Of a stretch of 64,000 nt of DNA, positions 34,757 to 45,710 are shown in pieces. Every line of letters starts with the position of its first letter. Within the stretch, counting starts at the first letter, position 1. Both the position numbers and the translations under genes were made by a program. The stretch lies in the NCBI GenBank assembly GCA_036346225.1, contig JARFIW010001178.1, forward strand, positions 3,290,917-3,354,916, written 5' to 3'. This DNA is from Platerodrilus igneus. Lineage: Eukaryota; Arthropoda; Insecta; Coleoptera; Lycidae. The notes below the pieces were generated by a model. That model was given only the letters and a program-made list of their open reading frames with translations. It was not told the origin of the DNA and made no database searches.

Positions 34757-35069
34757 TGAAGGACTATTACGCTAATGAATTTACAAGCACTAATATCTTC
34801 TTAAACTAACTTCTTTACCATAGGTCAATTAACAACACTAACACAACTATTTGTTTATACACTTCTATTTATTTATGTATACTACAAGCTGCATGTACAT
34901 TAGACACAGCATGTATCATTTATGTATAAATTCTTGAACTCCTAGAAGCTCAACTACGTTTCCTGTACACGATATAATTTATATTAGACATTCAAGTATA
35001 GACTAACTCTTACATTCATAAGCGGCCTTATATATTATACCATGAATTAAAGATATGACTCATTATCTA
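34757..35069. other. AT-rich spacer
   Basis: No gene or repeat recognised between the palindrome and the MULE target duplication. Confidence 0.5.
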
Positions 35070-35077
35070 GTATTTTC
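35070..35077. repeat. Left target duplication of the MULE (gtattttc)
   Basis: Repeated exactly at 42460-42467 after the right end. Mutator-like elements make duplications of 8 to 10 bases. Confidence 0.85.
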
Positions 35078-35230
35078 ACGAGCGTCTCGCGGTAGAAATA
35101 ACGCGGCTGTAATGACAGTTGTAAACAGATTGAGGGTACGTAATTTTTTTGTTTACATATAGTGAATGAGATCCATGGAAATTACCTATTAATTTTGTTT
35201 ATCGTGTTATTTGTAAACGAGGAATAAAAA

Positions 35231-36248
35231 TGAATACTTACGAAGATTGTGGTTTTGAGTTTACACAAAAGATGAATTTGTATGCCCATTTAAGAAAGAT
35301 TCATGATTTTGAATATAGGTACTTTAACTAGTAAATTTTTGTGTGATACATGTGGCAAATCCTTGACCAGTAAAGTAACTTTACGTCGTCATTGCAGAAC
35401 TGTTCATAAAAGTATTCCAATAATTTGCAACTCGTCAAGGATCAAGTGCTTTTATGAAAATTGTACAACACATCTAAAGGGATATAAAAAACTCCGACAT
35501 GAACATCAAATTGAAACTAAACTTGATCAACTACATTTTAATTCACAATTAGGTTTGAAGATTATTATGCAAAGTGTTAATTATATACTAATTTTATTCT
35601 GTTCAATAGAGTTCAAAAACTGAAAAAACCAAGAACAGGAAAAATCTTTGGCGATGTATATACTTCACACTTCATCTAAATTATTGTCTGATGGCACCAA
35701 AAAGGAGTACTATAATTGCCATCGATCGTACAACTACATTCCAAAAGGCAAGGGTTTTAGAAGCTTAAAAAGCACAGGCACTAATAAAATTGGAAGTGTT
35801 TGTCCCTCAAGAATGGAAGCAATGATAAAGAACGATGGGTCTGTTGCAGTAGACTTCTGGACAACTCATGTTGGACATACCAACGATATTGGTCGAGTTT
35901 TTTTAAGTAAAGAGAGTAAAGCAGAAATTGCAGGTATTTTCGAACATAAAGTTCTAGTTCGAAATTTTACAATTGATGTGTTTCAGGAAAATTAAAGGAA
36001 GGTATTACATTTCAACATATATTGGATGATGTTCGTGATTTTGCTTTAAAACAAGAAAATTCACATTTTGTTGTTAGAAACAAAAGATATGCACAATATT
36101 GTTAGGGACTTCAATATTGAGTATGGTGTGAAACGTCACCTAAATGATGCAATTAGCGTGCGGCTCTGGGTAGAGGAGATGAACTTAGGAAGCGACTGCC
36201 CAGTGTTATATTATAAAAGCCAAGGTGTAGAAGGAAACCCAAATGACT
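35231..36248 (+). pseudogene. MULE transposase N-terminal part: C2H2 fingers and adjoining domain
   Basis: The ATG at 35231 begins MNTYEDCGFEFTQKMNLYAH, and together with LRKIHDF this is a C2H2-like finger. A second finger (FLCDTCGKSLTSKVTLRRHC) starts near 35330 after a frame change. From 35648 a block with KKEYYNCHRSYNY and CPSRMEAMIKNDGSVAVDFW resembles the zinc-binding domain before the catalytic core of animal MULEs. The segment up to 36248 ends in SVRLWVEEM and VLYYKSQG, where the gypsy element has inserted. Frameshifts near 35320, 35630, 35990 and 36060 break it. Confidence 0.7.
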
Positions 36249-36388
36249 TGTGATATTATTATGATCTAGTTGCCTGATGTTGTTTATAGACATTCACTTT
36301 CCTATCTGTCATTAGTTTTAATGTGTTTAGTATTTACTATAATTAACTGTTTATTAGAACCTTAAAAGAGGTTATCCATTTCATTACA
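36249..36388 (+). repeat. 5' LTR (140 bp) of the compact gypsy element
   Basis: Differs from the 3' LTR only at ttattagaacc versus ttatttgaacc and gttatcc versus gttctcc. It contains aattaactgtttatta (36341-36356), complementary to the sequence just after the LTR. Confidence 0.95.
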
Positions 36389-36407
36389 ATTTAATAAACA
36401 GTTAATT
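36341..36407 (+). promoter_or_regulatory. Self-complementary primer-site region of the compact gypsy element
   Basis: Sixteen bases just after the LTR (36392-36407) are the exact complement of 16 bases inside the LTR (36341-36356). The place where a tRNA primer site is expected thus pairs with the element's own transcript. Self-primed Tf1-type elements have this arrangement when the inner match is the RNA start. Here the RNA start is unknown. An inner aacc...ggtt hairpin lies in the loop. Confidence 0.6.
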
Positions 36408-36419
36408 CATATAAATGGA

Positions 36420-37320
36420 TCGTTTTCTGGCTCGAACGATTCGACATCGACCTAAACTCTATAAATGCGACCCTGGAGTGGGAACACTGGTATACAAAAT
36501 TTCTTAATTTCTCATCTGAAAAGAAGAACCTGATAAATTGAAAATCCTTTATAATTACATCTCTGCCAAAGTCTACCAGTATATTAGTGCTGCTGTGACA
36601 TATAAAGATGCTATTTCAATCCTCAATGATATATATGTGAAGCCAGTTAATGAAGTCTATAATCGGCATAAGTTAGCTACTCGAAGTCAACTATCTGAAG
36701 AAAATGTTGACCAATTTTACAAGCTTTAAATCTTCTAGCTAAAGATTGTAAATTTAAAGCTGTTACTGCTGAAAAGCATCGAGAAGATTTCACTCGGGAT
36801 GCCTTTATTCGTGGTTTATCTGATACCAATATTAGGCAGAGACTTTTGGAAAGTCCTCTATTGGCCCTAAGCGAGGCATATGAAAAACTCGATCATTAGA
36901 AATGGCTCTACAACAATCGATGCTTTACAATCAATCTCTGAATGTAAACTCTATACAAACCCACAATCCGGTCAATCATGCGGTCCCTTTGAAGCAAGAA
37001 GTTCAAAATGAAAACGTTCCATATAGTGAAACTAAAGAAACATTAGCGGCTACTTATAGAAAGTGTTTTTACTGTGGATTTAAATGGCATATTCGATCCA
37101 AATGTCCAGCTCGAAATAGTCTTTGTAATATATGCCAAATAAAAGGTCACTACTCTAAGGTATGCAAATCACAAAAGAATGGGTCCAGCTCAAATCACTC
37201 TGCTTCTATGATTAGCTCTATCAATACCAAACCCATACCTGAATGTTTGGCAAAAGCTGTGATTCGTGTAGAAGTTAATAATTCCTCTCTATGCACTAAT
37301 AGATACTGGTAGTTCCTGTA
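36420..37320 (+). pseudogene. gag of the compact gypsy element
   Basis: An N-terminal part with INATLEWEHWYTKFLNF is read in one frame (about 36460-36515) and continues in another with KILYNYISAKVYQYISAAVT. The capsid-like region includes VKPVNEVYNRHKLATRSQLS and DAFIRGLSDTNIRQRLLES. A CCHC knuckle, CFYCGFKWHIRSKC, is at about 37065-37106, and a second cysteine-rich motif, CNICQIKGHYSKVC, directly follows. Frame changes near 36530, 36730 and 36900. Confidence 0.8.
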
Positions 37321-40022
37321 GTTTTATTAGTGCCAAGCTGTAAAGAAACTTAAATTACCTATAATGTCTTTACAAGAGTCTGTTACAATGGCATCTACAT
37401 CCTTCAACTCTAGAACATCTGGACAGTGTATTATTAATCTGCACCAAAGATCACTTCTATCCTAATGTTCGTCTGTCTATTCTCCCTAATCTTTGCTCAG
37501 ATATAATAATTGGCCACGATCTTATGAAACAACACTCTAAAGTGGAAGTTGAATTTAGTGGCTTAAAACCTTCGTTGAAAGTTTGTGCTTTAGCTACAGC
37601 TAGTATTGAACCTGTAACTCTCTTTGAAAATTTAACACCTGAATGTAGACCAATTGCTATAAAATCTCGCAGACAAACTGAAAGTGATTCCAAATTCAAT
37701 GAAGCTGAAATTAAACGCTTACTCTCTGAGGATATAATTGAAGAAAGTAAATCACCGTGGCGAGCGCAAGTGCTAGTTACATCTTCAGAAAATCACCGCA
37801 AACGTATGGTAATCGATTATTCTCAGACAATCAATAGATTCACTCAGTTAGACGCATATCCTCTTCCGCGTATTGAAGATATTGTAAATAGTGTGTCTAA
37901 ATATCAAGTCTTCAGCAAAATTGACATGAAAAGTGCATATCACCAATTTCCCATCAAAAGGAAGACCGCCATATACTGCATTCGAGGCTTGTGGTATACT
38001 TTTACAGTTTAAGCGAATCCCCTTTGGAGTAACGAATGGAGTAGCTGCGTTTCAAAGAGGCATAGACTACATTATTCGCAATGAAAAATTATCAGATACA
38101 TATACTTACCTGGATGATATCACTGTTTGTGGTAGAGATCAGAAGGAACATGATGAGAATCTTCGGTGTTTTATAGAAGCTATTCAGAAATTCAACCTAA
38201 CCATAAATAATGAGAAAAGCGAATTCTCTCTTCGTTCGATTCACCTCTTAGGATATTTAATATCCTACGATTCTATTAGGCCTGATCCTGATAGACTCAG
38301 AGCATTGCATAAAATTCCACCTCCAAATAACACAACTTCACTAAAAAGAGTCGTTGGAATGTTTGCACATTTTTCAAATTATATTCCTCGTTTTTCACAC
38401 AAAATAAATATCCTTTCTCATAGCAAATTCCCACTATCTCCTGAAGCTCTAAAAGTCTTTTATAGTATAAAAAAAGCGATAGAAAATGCCTCGTTCGCAT
38501 CTATACGTAGTGAGGATATGTTTACGGTAGAAACTGATGCTTCAAATGAAGCAATAGGAGCAACTCTTTCACAATCTGGACGTCCTGTGGCCTTCTTTTT
38601 CAAGGAATCTTTCTCAATCAGAATGTAGACACTCGTCTGTAGAAAAAGAAGCATATGTGATTGTTGAAGCAACTAGGAAGTGGCGGCATTTCCTAATGGG
38701 AAGATATTTTAAGCTGATCACTGATCAACGCTCTGTTACATTTATGTTTGATCTAAAATCCAAAAGCAAAATAAAGAACGAAAAAATTCTACGGTGGAGA
38801 TTAGAATTATCGTGTTTTAGTTACGATATTATTTATAGACCTGGACCTCGGAATACTGCTGCAGATGCACTTTCTCGTATTTGTTCTGCAACAACTGCTA
38901 ACGAAGCTCGACTTATGGATTTACATAATACTTTATGTCACCCTGGAATTACTCGAATGTATCATTGGATTCGAATAAAAAATTTACCTTATTCTATGGA
39001 AGATGTAAAGAAAATGACTTCTTCTTGTGCAGTATGTTGTGAAATTAAGCCTAGATTCTATATATTTAAGGGAAGGCTCATAAAAGCTACTTCCGCCTTC
39101 GAACGTTTAAATGTGGATTTTAAAGGCCCTCTTCCATCCTGTACTAATAATCGTTATATTCTCACAATCATTGACGAATACTCACGATATCCTTTTGCCA
39201 TCGCCTGTCCAGATATGACTTCTTCAACTATCATTGCTGCTCTCAAAAATATCTTTTATCTCTTTGGAACTCTCTCTTATATTCACTCTGACAGAGGGAG
39301 CTCATTTATGTCTAATGAATTAAAAAATGTTTTTGAACTCTAATGGAATCGCTTCTAGCAGAACTACACCTTATAACCCTCGCGGTAATGGCCAAGTAGA
39401 AAAGTACAATGGTATCATCTGGCGTACAATTAAATTAGCTTTTAAATCCAAAAATAAAAATATAAGTCAATGGGAAAGTGTACTTCCAGAAGTACTACAT
39501 TCAATAAGAAGCTTACTCTGTACCTCTACAAATGAAAATCCGCTTGAACGATTGTTCAGGCATCAAAGTCGAAGTGGTAATGGAGAAACGATTCCAACGT
39601 GGCTTTTAAGTCCAGGTCCTGTTTATCTACGACAATTTGTTCGTAATTCCAAATATGATCCCATAGTCAAAGAAGTTACACTACTCGAAAGTAATGCCGA
39701 ATATGCTCATATTAGAGATTCGGAAGGAAGAATTACCTCTGTATCTACACGGGATTTGGCTCCAGTTGGTAATGCTGAAAATATTCAGATTGGAGATTCT
39801 GAAGGAAGAATGAACTCTGTATCTGCACGAGATCTAGCTCCAGTTCATAATGTTCGCATTAGAGACTCTGAAAAGAAGTTTTAACTCCGAAACTAACGAC
39901 ATGCAATCAGACACTCCTGAATCACAAGTCGAATTATATAACTCTCGAAACGTCCAACCTATTGTACGTAGAAGTTCTAGAACAAGAAAACTACCTTCTC
40001 ACCTCGAAGAATACGTGTTGTA
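37285..40022 (+). pseudogene. pol of the compact gypsy element: protease, RT, RNase H, integrase
   Basis: Protease ALIDTGSSCSFISAK is at about 37290-37335 and SDIIIGHDLM near 37500. RT: IIEESKSPWRAQVLV (about 37735), MVIDYSQTINRFTQLDAYPL (about 37805), FKRIPFGVTNG (about 38008) and YLDD at 38107-38118. RNase H: VETDASNEAIGATLSQ (about 38530) and KLITDQRSVTFMF (about 38710). Integrase: zinc-binding LCHPG...CAVCCEIK (about 38935-39045), LNVDFKGPLP (first Asp, about 39108), HSDRGSSF (second Asp, about 39285) and NGQVEKYNGIIW (Glu, about 39385). The tail carries a repeated 26-residue segment (RDSEGR.TSVS.RDLAPV) and ends RRSSRTRKLPSHLEEYVL at the stop at 40022. Frame changes at about 37335, 37440, 37985, 38620, 39340 and 39880. 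Confidence 0.9.
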
Positions 40023-40041
40023 ATTTATAGGCAGGAGTGAA

Positions 40042-40181
40042 TGTGATATTATTATGATCTAGTTGCCTGATGTTGTTTATAGACATTCACTTTCCTATCT
40101 GTCATTAGTTTTAATGTGTTTAGTATTTACTATAATTAACTGTTTATTTGAACCTTAAAAGAGGTTCTCCATTTCATTACA
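40042..40181 (+). repeat. 3' LTR (140 bp) of the compact gypsy element
   Basis: Starts TGTGATATT directly after the purine-rich ggcaggagtgaa and ends ATTACA, followed by the target duplication tgact. Confidence 0.95.
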
Positions 40182-40186
40182 TGACT

Positions 40187-41275
40187 CAAAAATAATTTTA
40201 GATGTTCAAGATTTTGCATTAGTCATAATCACTTCTTTTCAACGTGAACAGTTGCTTAAATCTGGGAACGACAAGGTGTGCGTTGATGGTATACACGGTA
40301 CAAATAGTTACGATTTTCAGATCTACACACTAATGACAGTGGATGAATTTGGTTCAGGGTGCCCAGTGGCATTTTGTTTTTCAAATAGTGCTGACGAAAT
40401 GATTTTCAAGTTGTTTTTTGGAAAAATTAAATCAAGAGTTGGTATTATATCAACTACTGTTTCTATGTCTGATGATGCTCCAGCATTTTATAATGCATGG
40501 TCTTATGTAACACACCAGTTGCTATGTACCTGGCATGTGGATCGTAATTGGCGCATGAATTTGTCAAAAATCAATGGAGGGATTGAAAAGAAAGTAGTAG
40601 TATATAAATCCCTTCGTGTTTTATTACAGTGTGTATCTATTGATGAATTTAATGACATTTTAAATCAGGTAGTAGAAGATCTTTATGACGATGTTGATAC
40701 ACAATCATTTGCTGAATATTTTCCTAATAATTATGCAAATCGTCTAACATCTTGGGCATATTGCTATCGATTGGGTTTAGGAATAAACACTAACATGTAT
40801 CTTGAATCGATGCACAAAGTTTTCAAGTATGTGCTTTTCAACAGTATCAAGTTACCAGAGTAGTTGAGGCCTGTGAAGGTTCATGCCTAAGTTGTACAAA
40901 TTGCAGCATATGTGTTCATACATTTCAATGCACCTGTATTGACAACATGATAAAGCTTAACATTTGCAAACACATACATGCTTGTGCGATACAGTTTTAC
41001 AAATCGAATCTTGACACCTTTGCATATTAGTAACGTTAATGAACTTTTCAGCAGTAATATTTTACATGAAGCAAAATCTTCAAAAAATGATATTATTAAA
41101 AAAAAGCCGAGCTAATAATAGGCCTATGTGAGAATGCTTCGTTAACTGACGACGAACATCTGCGTATAATGAGGCAATTTGATAAAATCATTGACACATT
41201 AAATAAAGCAACATCTATTGATCTAAAAACTACAGAGGAGATTAATATTAATAAAAAAAGTTGAACATCAGGTGC
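40187..41275 (+). pseudogene. MULE transposase core and SWIM finger
   Basis: Continues the MULE protein after the gypsy insertion. The catalytic region begins KVCVDGIHGTNSYDFQIYTL (40276, first Asp), then MTVDEFGSGCPVAFCFSN and VSMSDDAPAFYNAW (second Asp, about 40470). A conserved LLCTWHVDRNWR is at about 40520, and a helix with the likely Glu, NTNMYLESMHKVFKY, is near 40795. After a stop at 40861 a SWIM-type zinc finger is readable in another frame: CTC, then NICKHIHAC (about 40930-40985). The C-terminus contains LTDDEHLRIMRQFDKIID (about 41130). MULEs of animals share this order of core and SWIM finger. Confidence 0.85.
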
Positions 41276-41279
41276 GGCT

Positions 41280-42374
41280 TTTTCAACAAAAAGAAATCAA
41301 CAAGGAATAATGATCTTAAAAGCCTACCCTAACAGAAGAAATTTTTATTAGGGATGGTTTGGTTAATAACTCAAACCTTAATATTAATGTTCATACAAGA
41401 TCTGATCATGCATCACCTGATTTTATGTTAAGATAAGATGGTGTATTATCTCAGTAGAAAGTAGGTTTAATTAACACTAAAGCTTATAAGGTTAGATTTT
41501 GTTCTGCTTTCTCTTGTTTGGGAATAAAATCCGATGGGGAAACCACTCTCAGAAATACATGTACAAATTACTGGAAATCATTACAATCCCAGCGATTTTG
41601 ATGGGAAACCTACAAGTACGCGACTAATCTAATTTAATCCTCAGTCCTCACTTTGTTTTTATGTGTTACAAGCGCTGGTAAGTTATTGTAATTTCGTCAA
41701 TTCTGTCGGATTGACTATTCTTAAATGTACAGTGCAGTGTTTTAGTTTTACTTTCAGTTGGAGTACCAAAATAATATTAATTTTCTACCTTGTTTTTTTA
41801 CATATTTTAGTCGACTAACAGTACAAACAAAATTCTCTACAAAATAAAATTAGTTTCTTTCTTAATTAATTTAGGTATTTATTGAGAATGTATATGGGTA
41901 CATAACGTGTTTACTTTTAAAAATAAAATACAATTATTGAAACCTCAAGCCTCTATTACTATTATTAAACACATTTCACTCAAGTAATTAATAATTTACA
42001 AATCAAATTAAAGAAATCCCAGCAAAGTACCTTTAAACTGCATATTGACACAAGTACGAAAGATACCTAGAATAGCAACAAGTTTATACAAAATACCAAG
42101 TTGTTTACATACAAGAGCTAACATATATAGATAACATTCGTGTAAAGTTAATTTCCTTCATTGCACTAAATTTAACTTCTTTTTTATCCAAAGTTGGTTG
42201 CTTATAGAAACTGGTCTCTTATATTCAAATCATGAAATTTTCTTAAGTGGCCATACAAAGTTTTATTTTACGTAAATTCAGAACCACAATCTAGGCAAAT
42301 ATTCATTTTTTTACTTCTCCTATATAAATAAGGCGATAAACAATCAATTTAACATTAACACAGACCTCATCCAA
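41280..42374. other. Non-coding 3' part of the MULE
   Basis: AT-rich, no frame longer than about 40 codons. The right inverted end starts near 42375. Confidence 0.5.
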
Positions 42375-42459
42375 TTTAAGTAAACAAAAAAAATTACGTA
42401 ACCTCAATCTATTTACAACTGTCATTACAGCCGCGTTATTTCTACCGCGAGACGCTCGT

Positions 42460-42467
42460 GTATTTTC
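42460..42467. repeat. Right target duplication of the MULE (gtattttc)
   Basis: Matches 35070-35077. Confidence 0.85.
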
Positions 42468-42546
42468 TAGAAGAGTTCTGGAATCCTTGAGAATATGATG
42501 TGCCTCGGGCGTTTGTATGTTTGACGGGTTGCCTAATAGTGGATCG

Positions 42547-42550
<4 letters not shown>

Positions 42551-42612
<62 letters not shown>
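42551..42612. repeat. (TA)n microsatellite abutting the Ginger2 element
   Basis: About 31 TA units up to the base before the transposon end. The right flank of the element also begins tata, consistent with insertion into a TA run. Confidence 0.9.
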
Positions 42613-42616
<4 letters not shown>

Positions 42617-45266
42617 ACGGTAAATGTACACTCTTGGGAAATGTACACTTTTACCGTAAAATGTGTACATTTCCCAAAAAGTTACGTATATGTGAACTGA
42701 ATATAATGTGTATGTACATTTCCCGGCAAATGTGTACTCTTGCCTTCACGTTTTGGTAAATGTATACCATTACCTTCATGTTTTAAGAAAAGTAGAATAC
42801 ATATAAATTAAAAATGTTGTTGCAGTAAAAAAATATTTGTTTAAATAAAAATAATGCAAAAGGCTTTAATAACGAAAATTATTTTAATTAAAAAATGTAA
42901 ATGACAAACAAAACATACTTTTTTTTGCATATTATATAATATGTCGTAGGTTATGATCCCAATATACATAAATACAATTTTTGTCCTAGTTTTTCAGGAC
43001 CAATACGATGGGAATCAAACAAATAATAATAATAACATACTTTTCTTTATTATAACAGTTAAATTTTATAAAACTATAAAGGAACATATAGAAATTTCAT
43101 AATGAAAAAGTATTATTTATTTGAGCAAGAATTGCTATTGTGGCACTTGGAATTACATAATATTCCAGCATTTTTACCACTGCATTTTTTTGAGGAACAT
43201 GTTCCTTACCAGATGCATCTTTTAAAACCTTATCCACCAGTAAGGGACTGCATTCCTATAATTTCTCTTACCGATTTCTCAACATCTTGAGGAACATCTA
43301 CGTATGATATAAACTTTTGTTCGCAAATGGTGAATTCGTGCCTAGAATAAGATTGTTTTAAAACTCCCTGTTTAGTTCCTAATTTATATAAATTTTTATC
43401 GTCATCTCTAGACAAAACAACGCAAATCAAATTTTTTGGATCTGTTTTACCACGATCAACATCTGGAATGGAAACTCTAACATTGTCACCAATCACAGCA
43501 GCAGGAAACTTTCTTTCGAAAGATTACACATTTTGATAGCTTGATTTTCTAAATTTTCCCTTACTTTCTTCGAGCATTATTAATTCAAATTTTCTTCTCG
43601 TTTAAAACAGAATTTAACTCAAAACTTCCATGTTTATCTTCAATTTGGTTGCATAATAAACCATCATCCAAAATTATGTGTAACGTTTCAATGGAAAATT
43701 CATCGTTTTCTGCGACTTTGCTATGTGGTGAATTGGCTGTGTGTACTCCTTCTAGTAATTGCTCTAACTTTTCTTCTATTTCCAGCTGTTCAACAGATTC
43801 TATAGGTAAATTTGATGTTTTCAAACCCAACTTCATTCTTGTTCCGAATAAAGCTTCATAGGGAGTTTGCTTTATACCCTCATGAAAAGCTCTATTTTTC
43901 ATCAGTCGAACATATTTTAAACCTTCTGACCACTTGGTTGTTTGGTTAGTAATAAGCCAGGTTGTAAGCATATTTTGAACATCTTGATTCGCTCGCTCTA
44001 TCGAGCCCTGGTTTTGGGAATGGCGAGGCTTCCTGTGTATTATTTTCACACCATCCCACATATTTGCTAATTCTTGGATAATTTTATTTGCAAACTCCCT
44101 ACCATTATCACATTGGAGAATGGATGGGGCTCCCATAAGAGTGAAAATGTCCATAAGTTGTTTTGCTACTTTTGACGCAGTTTTTGTTTTTAGTGGGCGC
44201 AGTACAAAAAATTTGGTTAAATGATCTTGATAATTTAAAATAAATTTAAATTCTTATCTGGTTGTGTCTGTAAATCTATAAGATCCACTTAACACCTAGA
44301 ATTCATTTCACTCGTCGAAATTGGTTTTATCAAAATTCCTTTTTTCTTGCCCTTTGCCTTTTTTTGACATGCTTCACATAAAGATAAATACAACATAACT
44401 GCTTCAGTAGTAATGTTGTTGTATTTGTTATTAATTTCTTTCACTAATTTGTTTCGGCCACCATAGCCAGTTGCCAAATGAGCATCGTGTATAATTCCAT
44501 AAGTTTCTTCAATTGTTGCAAAATATTTTATGCTACCCCCTTTTTTTAATGGACTTATTAATTTTTCTTCCTTCCCTACCACTATTAAATCGTATCTTTT
44601 CAGCCGGCGGTAATCTACATCACTTTTATTCTTTTCTTTTAATTTTGCTGCCTTTACTTCCAATAATATTTTTTCATACTGATGTTGGTTTAAATAAATA
44701 TTATTTTTGTTTTTTTTTGTGATACAATCTGTTCTAGTTGGTTTTTAAATTTTTCTTTTTGTTCCATGGTTTTTTAAAAATTCTAATTAAAAAAATATTT
44801 ATTTTGTAGGAAAATTAAAATTTTAAATCTATAATTATGATAATTTTAACTTACCTGAGTCTTATTTCTCTAAATATCTTAAATTATATCCAGAAATCTT
44901 CAGTACTATGACATTAATTTGTAATGTAGTTATTGTAGGGTACATAAACATAATAACATTAACATTATAGATACAGCACTTGCACGAAATGTGTATCGTG
45001 AAATAGCAGGGTCTACTGAACTAGCCGAAACGGTAGTTCCCGTACCACTACAATTGCGCATACGCACCACATTACAACACTTGCTATTTCGTGTTTTGTG
45101 TGCTCACATTTACCAAAACGACATGGTCATGGTGAATTCAATTTACATTTCCCTTATTTGAAATTGTAAATGATAGTTGGATGCACATTACCCAAACGAG
45201 GAGGCAAATGTGCACATTTACCGGAAAATGTGTACATTTGCCGCAATATCTACTTTTACCGTAACA
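42613..45266 (-). mobile_element. Ginger2/KRBA2-like DNA transposon
   Basis: The ends are inverted: TGTTACGGTAAATGTACACT on the left and TGTTACGGTAAAAGTAGATA as complement of the right. TGTNR starts are described for Ginger elements. tata flanks both sides, consistent with a 4-bp duplication. The single gene on - is an integrase derived from gypsy-type elements. Both terminal regions (42613-42780 and 45095-45266) hold several copies of the motif aaatgtacac or its complement, which may be transposase-binding sites. Confidence 0.85.
43113..44767 (-). pseudogene. Ginger2 transposase (gypsy-type integrase, KRBA2-like), broken
   Basis: The start at 44767 (MEQKEKFKNQLEQIV) is followed by a frame change into EVKAAKLKEKNKSDVDYRRL. 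The zinc-binding domain (THDAHLATGYGG-like HDAHLATGYGGRNKLVKEI, then LCEACQKK) is at about 44490-44370. The integrase core is damaged around 44290-44160, where the first Asp would be. The second Asp is in ILQCDNGREFANKI (about 44120) and the Glu in NQGSIERANQDVQNM (about 44010). A C-terminal region with MIGDNVRVSIPDVD follows, and a terminal cysteine motif CNSKCHNSNSCSNK precedes the stop at 43113. This gene type is often named KRBA2-like in insect genomes. Confidence 0.85.
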
Positions 45267-45302
45267 TATATAAATTTTACAAGTCCCCTAAGGGGTACTC
45301 AC

Positions 45303-45710
45303 GTGAATAGGTAAAGCTTCCTCCAGAATTTCTTTATGATGGTTCTCGGGTCGTGGGCTGCTGTTAGGCCAGGTTGCGTCCAAATTCGTTGGTCTTCTTT
45401 CTATATGTAGGGAACGACAGGAACGGGTTTATAGGGAACAATAATCAAAAAAAGCAAAAGAAAAATCTACATAACCCAAAAAGAGAAGATAAGCTAAGAC
45501 ACAACTACTCTTGTTCGCGTTTCCAAGGCAAGTCCTAGGCGTCTCCTAAAAATTTCCCACCACTGTCTCGTCCACACGCGTCGGCGCGAAATTCGCGCAA
45601 TTACTGCTGAAGTAAAGGAAATACGCGCGACAAGTCTTTCAAATTTATGGCGCGAAATTCCTGCATACTAAAACTATATGAATGTTTACGGCCGATTTCG
45701 GCACGTAACA
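45303..45710 (-). promoter_or_regulatory. Repeated promoter-plus-first-exon module, copy 2
   Basis: Reverse-oriented relative of 28875-29343: starts TGTTACGTGCC at 45710, has gcgcgaattt-type motifs, the shared cctgtcgttcc segment, and a short open frame with SSPRPENHHKEILEEALPIH ending at a GTGAGT donor (intron begins at 45302). Part of a similar frame (PEAHH.IL) may recur on - at about 42475-42535, just beyond the MULE end. Confidence 0.5.

Larger units (their letters stand above)
36249..40181 (+). mobile_element. Compact Ty3/gypsy retrotransposon with 140-bp LTRs
   Basis: LTRs at 36249-36388 and 40042-40181 begin TGTGATATTATT and end CATTACA, flanked by the 5-bp duplication tgact (36244-36248 and 40182-40186). 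One gag-pol unit fills the interior in gypsy order and ends 20 bases before the 3' LTR, with a purine-rich tract ggcaggagtgaa. The whole element is only 3933 bp. The LTRs are almost identical (two visible substitutions), so it is a fairly recent arrival in the MULE, although its frames are already interrupted. Confidence 0.95.
35078..42459 (+). mobile_element. Mutator-like (MULE) DNA transposon carrying a nested gypsy element
   Basis: The terminal inverted repeats are about 80 bp: the left end reads acgagcgtctcgcggtagaa and continues with a segment containing ggctgtaatgacagttgtaa, and the right end (42375-42459) is its complement. The flanking 8-bp duplication gtattttc is exact. Without the 3.9-kb gypsy insertion at 36249-40181 the element is about 3.4 kb and holds one plus-strand transposase gene in broken pieces. 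A short foldback at about 52110-52361 ends in the same cgagacgctcgt terminus. Confidence 0.9.

Noticed and set aside
42442..42759. Several frames with long Ile-Tyr runs
   Set aside because: They are translations of the (TA)n microsatellite; the same holds for 33104-33147 and 48492-48531.
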